NCBI GenBank assembly: GCA_903923465.1
Contig: CAIXXP010000222.1
Coordinates: 1-36,229 of the forward strand
Direction of reading: 5' to 3'
Length of the DNA: 36,229 nucleotides
DNA from: an uncultured Sphingomonadales bacterium
GTDB lineage: Bacteria; Pseudomonadota; Alphaproteobacteria; Sphingomonadales; Sphingomonadaceae
Below are positions 15,553 through 26,324 of the stretch, one piece after another. The notes under the pieces were generated by a model. It saw only the letters and a program-made list of their open reading frames with translations. It was not told the DNA's origin and made no database searches. Position numbers and translations under genes: made by a program. Each line of letters starts with the position of its first letter. The stretch's first letter is position 1.

Positions 15553-16752
15553 TCAGAATGCCCCCGTGCCCCACGGTGTGCCGTTGCCGGTGGGGCCATC
15601 ATAGCCGATGGCCGCCGTGCAGAAGTAGGTGCCGCCGCAAGAGCCGTTGTTGCCACTGGTGATGTCGTTCAGCGCGGCGCGCGACACCCAGATCTTGGCG
15701 GCGGCATTGGGCCGGGCGCCGGTTGCGCCGTAAATTCCGCCGATCAGCGGCGCCCCCACGCTGGTGCCGCCAAACACCATCCATGCCGAGTTCTGCGCCC
15801 GGCCGGTGGGGCCATAGACCGCGACGCCGCTGTAGGGGTCGCCGACGGCGGAGATGTCGGTTTCCATGCGCTTGGCACACAGCTTGTCGGTCTGCCATAC
15901 GGGCTTGGCATAGACCGCGCTGCAGCCGCTGCCCGAGCCGCTCCACGCCGTCTCGCTCCAGCCACGCGCATTGTTCGCCGGAGAGAGCGTGGTGCCGCCC
16001 ACCGCGATGACACCCGGCGCGCTGGCGGGAAAACTGGCGCCATAGCCGCTGTCGCCGGCACTGGCCGTGATGGCCACGCCGCTATGGCTGAAGGCCGCGC
16101 TGGAGCTTTGCGTGCCGGTCTCGCTGCCGCCATAGGAATTGGATACGACGCTCGCGCCCTTGGCAATGGCCGTGGTGACCGCCGTGGCCAGCGACGAAGT
16201 GTTGGCACTGGCGGCCTGCACCAGCATGATGCGGCAATTGGGGCACATGGCACTGACCATGTCGAGATCGAGCGCCTGCTCCTGCGCCCAGCCGGCGCTA
16301 TAGCTCGGCAGATGCGTGGCGCTATTTTGGTCCATGATGATCAGGCAGCCATTGGCCGTGGTGCAGGGGGGCAGGCCATATTGTGCGCGATAGACCGCCA
16401 GATCCGCCGAGGCGTTGGGATAGCCATAGGCATCGACCACCGCGACGATGGTGGAAGCATTGCCGCTCGCGCTGATTGCATAGGCGCGGCGCAAATCCGC
16501 CGGGCCATAGCCCGAGGGGATGGACGTGCGCGAGGTGGCGGTCTTCCCGGCCAGCAGATTGCCGACGCTGTCGGTGCGGACGCGGGCGAAGCAGCGGGTG
16601 ACGCCCGGGCCCGGATTGTGGGCACATACCGCGCGGTGGAAGATAGCGCCATTTGCGTGCACCTCCATCACCGGGGGCTCATCCGCCTGGGCCGGAACCG
16701 CGCCCAGCAGCGAAAAACCAAGCACAAAGGCCAAAAGTCTGCCCGCGAGCAT
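15553..16752 (-). CDS. Sedolisin-like S53 serine-carboxyl protease
   Basis: Exported endopeptidase of family S53, usually active at acid pH. 399 residues from the ATG at 16752, chosen because GGAGGG lies just before it, within a 4-codon longer alternative. A signal peptide ends near P-A-Q-A. The catalytic set is complete: Glu158 and Asp162 in A-Q-E-Q-A-L-D-L-D, oxyanion Asp234 in S-A-G-D-S-G-Y-G, and nucleophile Ser331 in F-G-G-T-S-V-G-A-P. A calcium site is likely from Asp363 (N-D-I-T-S-G-N-N-G) and Asp385 (G-Y-D-G-P-T-G-N-G-T-P). About eleven Cys suggest disulfides. The roughly 190-residue activation pro-domain of kumamolisins is absent; only about 60 residues lie between signal and catalytic domain. 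The secretin gene follows on the same strand. Confidence 0.87.
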   Translation of the reverse strand: MLAGRLLAFVLGFSLLGAVPAQADEPPVMEVHANGAIFHRAVCAHNPGPGVTRCFARVRTDSVGNLLAGKTATSRTSIPSGYGPADLRRAYAISASGNASTIVAVVDAYGYPNASADLAVYRAQYGLPPCTTANGCLIIMDQNSATHLPSYSAGWAQEQALDLDMVSAMCPNCRIMLVQAASANTSSLATAVTTAIAKGASVVSNSYGGSETGTQSSSAAFSHSGVAITASAGDSGYGASFPASAPGVIAVGGTTLSPANNARGWSETAWSGSGSGCSAVYAKPVWQTDKLCAKRMETDISAVGDPYSGVAVYGPTGRAQNSAWMVFGGTSVGAPLIGGIYGATGARPNAAAKIWVSRAALNDITSGNNGSCGGTYFCTAAIGYDGPTGNGTPWGTGAF

Positions 16753-17075
16753 AGCACCCTCCATCCGACCGCTCGGACCGTAGCCGCCAAATGTGAATGC
16801 GCGACTGCACCTTGCGCGATCAAACTAGCGGTAACCCCCGGTCGCGCCATTCGCCGGCGTCATAGGGATTCGTTTATCATTCCCGGCTCCAGCTTGCGAG
16901 AGGGGGCGGCAAATAAAAAAATCCCCAGCCCCGGCCAGAACAGTTGCCGGGCGGGCATTGTCAAGAATTCGATATATACGTTAATTCACAGGGTTAACCG
17001 GCGAAATATCGGCCAATGCGACAAATCCGCGAAAAAACGCTTGAATGAGAAATCCGAGTGTGATTCTGTAGCCTT
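16753..17075. other. Divergent intergenic region (protease / ftsB)
   Basis: 323 bases with no credible gene. It is AT-rich from about 16910 onward, with a run AAATAAAAAAAT. A possible ftsB promoter is TTGTCA (16958-16963), a 17-base spacer and TTAATT (16981-16986); the -10 box is weak. Two GATTC sequences, which fit the CcrM methylation motif GANTC, lie near 16866-16870 and at 17062-17066, the latter just before the ftsB start codon. Confidence 0.4.
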
Positions 17076-17414
17076 ATGAAACGCGGCAAGCCCTCTTCCC
17101 ATACGGCCACCTTCGCGCGACCGGCGCTTTCGCGGGAGGCGCGGCGGCAGGGTTTGATGCTGTGCCTGCTGCTGGCCCTCAGCGGCTGGGTGGTGATGGG
17201 ACCCAGCGGCCTGGTCGCCTGGGGCGAAAACCACCAGCTGCTCATCCAGAAGCAGCAGCAACTGGCTCAGCTGAGCGCCCAGCGGGACGAGGTGAAGAAC
17301 CGGGTGAATCTGCTGAACCCGGCCCATGCCGACCCCGATCTCAGCGGCGAGTTGCTGCGCAGCAACCTCAACGTCATCCATCCCGACGAGATGGTGCTGC
17401 AGATCCGGCACTGA
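17076..17414 (+). CDS. ftsB: Septum formation initiator protein FtsB/DivIC family
   Basis: Bitopic inner-membrane division protein that works with FtsL and FtsQ in the divisome. 112 residues: a basic cytoplasmic tail, one membrane helix near residues 27-46 (L-M-L-C-L-L-L-A-L-S-G-W-V-V-M), then the typical G-P-S-G-L-V-A-W. A short periplasmic coiled coil follows, rich in Gln and Leu (I-Q-K-Q-Q-Q-L-A-Q-L-S-A-Q-R-D-E-V). The end has L-L-R-S-N-L-N-V-I-H-P-D-E-M-V. The position directly before pdhA is the usual alphaproteobacterial order. The ribosome site is weak. Confidence 0.87.
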   Translation: MKRGKPSSHTATFARPALSREARRQGLMLCLLLALSGWVVMGPSGLVAWGENHQLLIQKQQQLAQLSAQRDEVKNRVNLLNPAHADPDLSGELLRSNLNVIHPDEMVLQIRH

Positions 17415-17471
17415 AACTCAGCGGATTTGCGAAGGGCCGATTAGATTTCGGTAAAATTCGTATGCGACGGT

Positions 17472-17499
17472 TTTACGTTGCAAGGCTTGGCCGTATAGA
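17472..17499 (+). promoter_or_regulatory. Candidate promoter of pdhA
   Basis: TTTACG (17472-17477), a 16-base spacer and TATAGA (17494-17499), about 36 bases upstream of the pdhA start. The preceding region is more AT-rich than average. Box matches are fair. Confidence 0.35.
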
Positions 17500-17534
17500 C
17501 CTTCCTGGTAGTTTGCCCATTTAAGGAAGTTGTC

Positions 17535-18638
17535 TTGGCCAAATCCGGCAAAACCAGCGAAACGCCCCCAGCCGCGGCGCCCAAAGCCGCGACGGAGAAC
17601 CCCGAGGTTATCGCCGAGGAATATCGGCTGCGCGGCCTGCAGGAGGCCTATCTTGCCGCGCCCCGGTATGCCGCCAGCGATGAGCAACTGCTGCATTTCT
17701 ATGAGCAGATGGTGCTGATTCGCCGCTTTGAGGAGCGGGCCGGGCAATTATATGGGCTGGGGCTGATCGGGGGGTTTTGCCACCTGTACATCGGGCAGGA
17801 AGCCGTTGCCGTGGGCCTGCAATCGGCGCTCGACCCCGATAAGGACAGCGTCATCACCGGCTATCGCGACCACGGCCACATGCTGGCCTATGGCATCGAC
17901 CCCAAGGTGATCATGGCCGAGTTGACCGGCCGCGCGGCCGGCATCAGCCAGGGCAAGGGCGGCTCCATGCATATGTTCAGCACCCGGCACAAATTCTATG
18001 GCGGGCACGGCATTGTCGGCGCGCAGGTGCCGCTGGGCACCGGGCTGGCCTTTGCCCACAAATATCGCGGCGATGGCGGGGTGTGCGTCGCCTATTTCGG
18101 CGATGGCGCGGCCAACCAGGGGCAGGTCTACGAAAGCTTCAACATGGCCGCCCTGTGGAAGCTGCCGATCATCTACGTCATCGAGAACAACCAGTATGCC
18201 ATGGGTACGGCGGTGAAGCGCTCGTCGGCGGAGACCCATTTCTACCGGCGCGGCACGGCGTTTCGCATTCCTGGCATGCATGTGGATGGCATGGATGTGC
18301 TGGCCGTGCGCCAGGCGGCTGAGCAGGCGCTGGCCTTTGTGCGGGCCGGCAATGGGCCGGTGCTGATGGAACTCAACACCTATCGCTATCGTGGCCATTC
18401 CATGTCCGACCCGGCCAAATACCGTAGCCGCGAGGAGGTGCAGGAGCAGCGCGACCATCACGACGCGATCGAGCATGCCAAGACCGAATTGCTGGCGCGC
18501 GGCACCAGCGAGGAGAAGGTGAAGGATATCGACAAGCGCATCCGTGCCATCGTGGCCGAAGCCGCGGACTATGCCGAGAACGCGCCCGAGCCGGCGCTGG
18601 AAGAGCTGTATACGGACGTGTTGGTGGAGACTTATTGA
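17535..18638 (+). CDS. pdhA: Pyruvate dehydrogenase E1 component, alpha subunit
   Basis: Thiamine-diphosphate-dependent decarboxylation of pyruvate as part of the E1 heterotetramer with PdhB. 367 residues. The start is a TTG (17535), supported by AAGGAAG 5 bases upstream and by a normal Ala/Pro/Lys-rich N-terminus; the first ATG in frame would delete conserved sequence. Motifs are [26 protein letters not shown] near 65-90 and Y-R-D-H-G-H near 110-115. The cofactor motif G-D-G-A-A-N-Q-G...E-N-N-Q spans about 189-220, and [11 protein letters not shown] matches the loop phosphorylated in mitochondrial E1. Its stop overlaps the pdhB start by one base (TGATG), which implies coupling. Confidence 0.96.
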   Translation: MAKSGKTSETPPAAAPKAATENPEVIAEEYRLRGLQEAYLAAPRYAASDEQLLHFYEQMVLIRRFEERAGQLYGLGLIGGFCHLYIGQEAVAVGLQSALDPDKDSVITGYRDHGHMLAYGIDPKVIMAELTGRAAGISQGKGGSMHMFSTRHKFYGGHGIVGAQVPLGTGLAFAHKYRGDGGVCVAYFGDGAANQGQVYESFNMAALWKLPIIYVIENNQYAMGTAVKRSSAETHFYRRGTAFRIPGMHVDGMDVLAVRQAAEQALAFVRAGNGPVLMELNTYRYRGHSMSDPAKYRSREEVQEQRDHHDAIEHAKTELLARGTSEEKVKDIDKRIRAIVAEAADYAENAPEPALEELYTDVLVETY

Positions 18639-20017
18639 TGTCGGTGCAGTTGAAGATGCCGGCCCTCTCGCCCACGATGGAAGAGGGCAAGCTGGCCAAG
18701 TGGCTGGTGAAAGTCGGCGATGTGGTGAAGTCTGGCGACATCCTCGCCGAGATCGAGACCGACAAGGCCACCATGGAATTCGAGGCGGTGGATGAAGGCA
18801 CCATCTCCTCCATTGACGTGGCGGCGGGGACCGAAGGCGTGAAAGTCGGCGCGGTGATCGCCGTGCTGGATGATGGCGAGGAACCCGCTGCCGAGGCCAA
18901 GCCGGCGAGCGAGGCCAAGGCAGCTGAAGCGCCCGCGGCTGCCGCCCCGGCTGAACCGGCACCAGTGGCCAAGCCCGCCGAAGCCCCGGTGCCCGCAGCC
19001 CCAACCCCAGCCCCAGCCCCAACCTCTGGCACCAACATGAAGGTGGCCACCGTGCGCGAGGCCCTGCGCGACGCCATGGCGGAGGAAATGCGCCGGGATT
19101 CCCGTGTGTTCGTCATGGGCGAGGAAGTGGCCGAGTACCACGGCGCCTATAAGGTGACGCAAGGGCTGCTGGAGGAATTCGGGCCGGAGCGGGTGATCGA
19201 CACGCCGATTACCGAATATGGCTTTGCCGGCATTGGCGCGGGCGCGGCGATGGGGGGCTTGCGGCCCATCGTTGAGTTCATGACGTTTAACTTTGCCATG
19301 CAGGCTATTGATCATATTATTAATTCTGCCGCCAAGACCAATTATATGTCCGGCGGGCAAATGCGCTGCCCCATCGTGTTTCGCGGGCCGAATGGCGCGG
19401 CGCACCGGGTGGGCGCGCAGCACAGCCAGAACTACGCACCGTGGTATGCCAGCGTGCCCGGGCTCGTGGTGATCGCCCCGTTCGACGCCGCCGACGCGAA
19501 GGGGCTGCTGAAGGCCGCGATCCGCAGCGAAGACCCGGTGGTGTTCCTGGAAAACGAGCTGATCTATGGCCGCAGCTTCGAGCTGCCCGAACTCGACGAC
19601 CACGTGCTGCCCATCGGCAAGGCGCGGATCATGCGCGAGGGCAGCGATGTTACCATCGTCTCCTACTCCATCGGCGTGGGGCTGGCGCTGGAGGCGGCCG
19701 AAACGCTGGCGGCGGAGGGTATCTCGGCCGAGGTGCTCGATCTACGCACCCTGCGCCCGCTGGATACGGCGGCGGTGCTGACCAGCCTGGCCAAGACCAA
19801 CCGCCTCGTGGTGGCGGAGGAGGGCTGGCCGGTTTGCTCCATCGCCAGCGAGATCGTCGCCCTGTGCATGGAAAAGGGCTTTGACGATCTCGACGCCCCG
19901 GTGCTGCGGGTGTGCAACGAGGATGTGCCGCTGCCCTATGCGGCCAATCTCGAAAAGGTGGCGCTGATCGATGCCGCGCGGATCGTGGCGGCGGTGAAGC
20001 AGGTCTGCTACCGATAA
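18638..20017 (+). CDS. pdhB: Pyruvate dehydrogenase E1 beta subunit with N-terminal lipoyl domain
   Basis: 459 residues. Residues 1-80 are a lipoyl domain ([11 protein letters not shown]...[12 protein letters not shown]) with the lipoylated Lys43. About 45 residues of Ala/Pro-rich swinging linker follow. The rest is E1 beta: [19 protein letters not shown]-x-Y-x-[18 protein letters not shown], and [13 protein letters not shown] lipoyl-fused E1 beta is known in alphaproteobacteria; E1 is normally unlipoylated. Codons at 19304-19327 form an unusual T-ending run. A hairpin (GGGCAGC 20024-20030 with GCTGCCC 20046-20052) follows the stop. pdhC and lpd are not adjacent. Confidence 0.96.
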   Translation: MSVQLKMPALSPTMEEGKLAKWLVKVGDVVKSGDILAEIETDKATMEFEAVDEGTISSIDVAAGTEGVKVGAVIAVLDDGEEPAAEAKPASEAKAAEAPAAAAPAEPAPVAKPAEAPVPAAPTPAPAPTSGTNMKVATVREALRDAMAEEMRRDSRVFVMGEEVAEYHGAYKVTQGLLEEFGPERVIDTPITEYGFAGIGAGAAMGGLRPIVEFMTFNFAMQAIDHIINSAAKTNYMSGGQMRCPIVFRGPNGAAHRVGAQHSQNYAPWYASVPGLVVIAPFDAADAKGLLKAAIRSEDPVVFLENELIYGRSFELPELDDHVLPIGKARIMREGSDVTIVSYSIGVGLALEAAETLAAEGISAEVLDLRTLRPLDTAAVLTSLAKTNRLVVAEEGWPVCSIASEIVALCMEKGFDDLDAPVLRVCNEDVPLPYAANLEKVALIDAARIVAAVKQVCYR

Positions 20018-20099
20018 GCGGATGGGCAGCGGGCCACTTCTGCCTGCTGCCCGCGCGCGCGGACTTTCCCCCCGGGCCTGGCGCTGGTAGGCGAGACCA

Positions 20100-20756
20100 A
20101 TGACCACCACCCTGCCGCCCGAGCTGCTCGATACGCTTGCCCCCATGCACCGGCTGGCGCTGGCCTATGCGCCGGCGGAGGCACGCCCGGCCTGGGCGGG
20201 TCTGCTGGCGCTGGATGCGCGGCTCGCCGGTGTGGTGCGTGCGGCGCGGGAGCCGGTGCTGGGGCAATTGCGGCTGGCGTGGTGGCGCGAGCGGCTGACC
20301 GACGGGTCCCCGCCACGCGGCGAGCCGCTGCTGGCTTTGCTGGCGGCGTGGGGCGAGCATCGCGCGCGGCTGGTGGCGCTGGTCGATGGCTGGGAAGCGA
20401 TGCTCGGCGAAGCGCCCCTGGGCGAGGAAGCGCTGTCGGCATTGGCCGAGGGGCGCGGCGCGGCGGTGGCGGCGCTGGCGCATCTGAGCGGGGCGGGGGC
20501 GCAGGCACAAGCCGCCCACCGCTTGGCCCGGGGCTGGGGCTTCAGCGATCTGGCCGACCATCTGAGCCATCCCGAAGAACAGGCCGCAGCGCGAAATCTG
20601 GCCGCCGCACAGGATTGGGCGCCTGCTCGCCTGCCCCGTAGCCTGCGGCCGCTGGTGGTGCTGCACGGGCTGGCCCGGCGGCAGGGCGGGGGGGCAAAAC
20701 GCGGCGGTTTGGCCGCCTTGGGAACCACCATGCGGCTTGGCATTTTCGGTCGCTAG
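20100..20756 (+). CDS. Short squalene/phytoene synthase-like protein
   Basis: 218 residues, all-helical and very rich in Ala, Leu, Arg and Trp. The start resembles the trans-isoprenyl synthase family: L-A-L-A-Y-A-P-A-E-A-R, L-L-A-L-D-A-R-L-A-G-V-V-R-A-A-R-E-P-V-L-G-Q-L-R-L-A-W-W-R-E-R-L. The Asp-rich D-x-x-x-D metal motifs of true squalene or phytoene synthases are not evident, and the protein is much shorter than their roughly 280-300 residues. It is closer to the catalytically doubtful relatives that include the mitochondrial complex-I assembly factor NDUFAF6. Only a weak Shine-Dalgarno (AGGCGAG) precedes the ATG. Enzymatic function is not claimed. Confidence 0.7.
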   Translation: MTTTLPPELLDTLAPMHRLALAYAPAEARPAWAGLLALDARLAGVVRAAREPVLGQLRLAWWRERLTDGSPPRGEPLLALLAAWGEHRARLVALVDGWEAMLGEAPLGEEALSALAEGRGAAVAALAHLSGAGAQAQAAHRLARGWGFSDLADHLSHPEEQAAARNLAAAQDWAPARLPRSLRPLVVLHGLARRQGGGAKRGGLAALGTTMRLGIFGR

Positions 20757-20790
20757 GCTAAGCTGCCGGGGTGCGGGCAGGGGGAAGTGC

Positions 20791-21357
20791 ATGAATCGTC
20801 TGGTTATTGGCGCGGTGGCCAGTCTGCTGCTGGCGGCGGCGGGCCTCTTCTGGTGGCAGGGCCGGGCGGAGGTGGCGCGCGGGGTGCTGCCGCCGGATAT
20901 TTCGGCCAGCGGCGCGGGCGATGGCTCCATCCTGCTGCCCAGCGCGGACCCCGACCATGGGCGCGGCGCCGGTCTGCCCGGTGGCGGCAAGCCGAAGGAA
21001 ACCGACGAACAAAAACGCTTCAACCGCTATGATCGCAATCGCGACGGCAAGATTACCCGCACGGAGATGCTGTCGACCCGGGTGAAGGCCTTCCAGAAGC
21101 TCGACACCAACCATGACAATCTGCTCAGCTTCGAGGAATGGGCGGTGAAAACCTCGGACCGCTTCCACGAACTGGACCGCAACGGCGATGGCATCGTCAC
21201 CCGCGAGGAATTTGACGCCTGGGTGGCCGCGCATCCCAGGAAGCCGAAGAAGCCGGGTTGCGCCAAGGATGATCCGGCGCCAACGGATGGCAAGGGCAAA
21301 GGCAAGCGGGGATCCGGTGCCGCAAAAGCCGACGAGGACGAGGGCGACGGCAACTGA
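20791..21357 (+). CDS. Membrane-anchored or exported EF-hand protein
   Basis: 188 residues from the ATG at 20791, which follows GGGGGAAG. A hydrophobic N-terminal segment (about 3-22) serves as signal or membrane anchor and is not followed by an obvious cleavage site. Three EF-hand loops follow: D-R-N-R-D-G-K-I-T-R-T-E, D-T-N-H-D-N-L-L-S-F-E-E, and D-R-N-G-D-G-I-V-T-R-E-E. The second loop has Asn in place of Gly at position 6, so its calcium affinity may be lower. The C-terminal tail is low-complexity Lys/Gly/Asp/Glu. The likely role is calcium binding or sensing in the envelope; no partner can be named. It ends 33 bases before the convergent trmFO. Confidence 0.85.
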   Translation: MNRLVIGAVASLLLAAAGLFWWQGRAEVARGVLPPDISASGAGDGSILLPSADPDHGRGAGLPGGGKPKETDEQKRFNRYDRNRDGKITRTEMLSTRVKAFQKLDTNHDNLLSFEEWAVKTSDRFHELDRNGDGIVTREEFDAWVAAHPRKPKKPGCAKDDPAPTDGKGKGKRGSGAAKADEDEGDGN

Positions 21358-21390
21358 CGCCGGGCCTGCCCCGATTGATCGGCGGCTGGC

Positions 21391-22785
21391 TCAGGTGGTG
21401 ATGGCGGGCAACCAGCCGGCCAGATCCGCCTTGGCGCGGGCGGTATAGGCTTCCTTGCGGATTTTCTTTTTCACCTCGTCCAGCGGCGGGAACAGGCCAA
21501 AGTTGATGTTCATCGGCTGATAGGTTTCGGCCTCGGCATCGCCGGTGATATGCGCGAGCAACCCGCCCAGCGCGGTGGTGCGCGGCGGGGCCTGCCACTC
21601 GCGGCCGGTGGCTTCCGCTGCCGCCATCATCCCTGCCAACAGGCCGACAGAGGCACTCTCGACATAACCCTCGCAGCCGGTGATCTGGCCGGCAAAGCGG
21701 ATGTGGGGCGCCGATTTCAGCCGTAATTGCCGGTCTAGCAGGGTGGGGGAATTGAGGAACGTGTTGCGATGCAGCCCGCCCAGCCGGGCAAACTCGGCGT
21801 TCTCCAGCCCGGGAATGGTGCGGAACAGGCGGACCTGCTCGGCATGTTTCAGCTTGGTCTGGAAACCGACCATGTTCCACAGCGTGCCCAGCTTGTTGTC
21901 CTGCCGCAACTGCACCACGGCATAGGGCCAGCGGCCGTTGGGAAACTGGGGCGAAATGCTGCGAGGGTCATCGAGCCCCACCGGCTTCATCGGGCCGAAG
22001 CGCAGCGTTTCGACGCCGCGCCCGGCCATCACCTCTATCGGCATGCAGCCGTTGAAATAGGGGGTATTCGCCTCCCATTCCTTGAAACTGGTTTTCTCGC
22101 CATCCAGCAGGCCCTGAACGAAGGCGGCATATTGCTCGCGGTTCATCGGGCAGTTGATGTAATCGCGCCCGTCGCCGCCCATGGCAAGGCTCGCCTCGGC
22201 GCCCTTGTCCCAGCGGGAGGCCATCCAGGCCACCTCCATGTTGATGCTGTCGCGGTGGACGATGGGGGCGATGGCGTCAAAAAAGGCGAGACTGTCGGCG
22301 CCGGTTGCCGCACCGATGCTGCCCGCCAGCGCGGCGGCGGTGAGGGGGCCAGTGGCAACGATGGTCAGGCCCGCGTCCGGCAGCGTGTCTACCCGCTCGC
22401 GCGCCAGGGTGAGGGTGGGCTGGCTGGTCAGCGCCTGTTCGATGCGCGCGGAGAAGACGCCGCGATCCACCGCCAGCGCGCTGCCGGCGGGCACGCGCGC
22501 GGCATCGGCCGCCGCCATGATCAGCGAGCCGCACTCGCGCATTTCCTGATGCAGCAGGCCGACGGCGCTTTTCTCGGAATCATCCGAACGCAGGCTGTTT
22601 GAACAGACCAGCTCGGCCAGCGCGTCGCCCTGATGCGCCGGAGAGCGTTCCTCGCCCGGGCCGCCGCGCATTTCGGACAGGCGCACGCGCAAGCCCCGGC
22701 GCGCGCATTGCCACGCCGCTTCCGATCCGGCGAGGCCGCCGCCGATGATGTGGACGTCGTAGCTCATGGCAGTGGTGTTGTTCAT
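21391..22785 (-). CDS. trmFO: Methylenetetrahydrofolate-tRNA-(uracil-54-C5)-methyltransferase
   Basis: Folate- and FAD-dependent enzyme that makes m5U54 in the T-loop of tRNAs. 464 residues. FAD site [11 protein letters not shown] near 15-25, then the TrmFO-specific [23 protein letters not shown] and N-C-P-M-N-R-E-Q-Y. Also seen are [14 protein letters not shown], and [18 protein letters not shown] near the C-terminus. The start at 22785 is chosen because AAGG lies 7 bases upstream; ATG at 22767 is possible. It lies downstream of DUF952 and gyrA on the same strand. Confidence 0.96.
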   Translation of the reverse strand: MNNTTAMSYDVHIIGGGLAGSEAAWQCARRGLRVRLSEMRGGPGEERSPAHQGDALAELVCSNSLRSDDSEKSAVGLLHQEMRECGSLIMAAADAARVPAGSALAVDRGVFSARIEQALTSQPTLTLARERVDTLPDAGLTIVATGPLTAAALAGSIGAATGADSLAFFDAIAPIVHRDSINMEVAWMASRWDKGAEASLAMGGDGRDYINCPMNREQYAAFVQGLLDGEKTSFKEWEANTPYFNGCMPIEVMAGRGVETLRFGPMKPVGLDDPRSISPQFPNGRWPYAVVQLRQDNKLGTLWNMVGFQTKLKHAEQVRLFRTIPGLENAEFARLGGLHRNTFLNSPTLLDRQLRLKSAPHIRFAGQITGCEGYVESASVGLLAGMMAAAEATGREWQAPPRTTALGGLLAHITGDAEAETYQPMNINFGLFPPLDEVKKKIRKEAYTARAKADLAGWLPAITT

Positions 22786-22831
22786 GGCGGGGCCTTAGCG
22801 CCCTTGCCGCCTGCCCGGCAAGGGCGAGGCT

Positions 22832-23199
22832 TCAGGTGCCCAAAGGAGCGGGGGGAAGCAACGGCTGCCCATCCGCGCCCCATGCCAAAGGCCCATGCGC
22901 CACCACCGCCGGGAGCGGCAGCGCGGCGTAGATATGCGGAAACAACTGCCCTCCGCGCGATTCCTCCCAACGCACCACATCGCCCAAAGCCGCCAGATCG
23001 ACGGCGGCAAGGCTCAGGTCGCTCTGCCCGGCGAAATGCTTGGCCAGCGTGCCGGGCAGTTGCTCGGCGGTGGAGAGGTGGATGAAGCCATCGGCCACAT
23101 CCACCGGCGCCCCGGCAAAGCTGCCTTGCGCCAGCAGATCGGCCATTTGCGGGGCGGTCAGCACCTTATAGGCGATGGCCTCGCGCGGGGAAGGGGCAG

Positions 23200-23203
<4 letters not shown>
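22832..23203 (-). CDS. DUF952 family protein
   Basis: 123 residues, cytosolic by appearance. It matches the DUF952 pattern: Y-K-V-L-T near the start, D-G-F-I-H-L-S-T-A-E-Q-L near 38-49, H-F-A-G-Q-S-D-L-x-L-A-A-V-D, W-E-x-S-R-G-G-x-L-F-P-H-I-Y, and a C-terminal aliphatic strand. The His residues in F-I-H-L-S and F-P-H-I-Y resemble those of ADP-ribosyltransferase-like folds, but the biochemical role is not established. The ATG overlaps the gyrA stop codon by the ATGA tetranucleotide, so translation is probably coupled to gyrA. Confidence 0.87.
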
Positions 23204-25950
<2,747 letters not shown>

Positions 25951-26324
25951 GCTTGTTGTTCTGTCTTGCGTTCGGGGAAATTGGGTGGGGACAGGCTCTA
26001 GGCCATGCGCGCCGCCATAGCCAGCGGCAGGTGGCGATGCCGGGGCATTGCACGTGCGTTTTCCACAATCGCAACGCGCCGGCCCCCCTTGCTGGCCCGG
26101 GCTGGGGCGCATTCGCCCTATGCCCTGCGGCCTCGCCCGACAGCAAGGCACCGCCCACCGGCAATTGCCGGCAAAATGTGTTCAATTCGCGTTCAGGCGC
26201 TGGAAGACAATGGTTCTGGCGGTTGCCATTCGCGAGAATAGGCGGCACTAGCCAAGCTATCGGAAAGGCGCCACCTTCGGGAAAATCCGGATGTGCGCCC
26301 GAGTTCGGGCAGAAGGGATTGAAG
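25951..26324. other. Divergent intergenic region (gyrA / exported repeat protein)
   Basis: 374 bases. Frames crossing it look like GC-driven shadows with no ribosome site or conserved sequence. It should hold the gyrA promoter near 25950-26050 and the promoter of the downstream exported protein nearer 26180-26310. A direct repeat GTTCA-N6-GTTCA is at 26180-26195. Other small dyads (CCGGCAATTGCCGG near 26159) are present without clear meaning. Confidence 0.45.
26180..26195 (+). promoter_or_regulatory. Direct-repeat operator candidate GTTCA-N6-GTTCA
   Basis: Two GTTCA half-sites spaced 11 bases apart, one helical turn, which is the arrangement used by OmpR/PhoB-class response regulators. It lies about 130 bases upstream of the exported protein at 26325. 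The regulator is unknown; ChvI-type envelope regulators of alphaproteobacteria are one possibility. Confidence 0.35.

Noticed and set aside
16895..16950. Terminator on the minus strand suggested by the TTTTTTTATTT run
   Set aside because: No complementary stem precedes the T-run on that strand, and it lies upstream of the protease gene, where no gene ends.
16981..16997. CtrA-like TTAA...TTAA site upstream of ftsB
   Set aside because: The two TTAA half-sites are separated by nine bases, whereas the CtrA consensus needs seven.
25953..26324. N-terminal extension of the exported repeat protein
   Set aside because: The longer frame lacks a ribosome site and would put the signal peptide in the middle of the protein. 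The ATG at 26325 has a well-spaced AAGGG.
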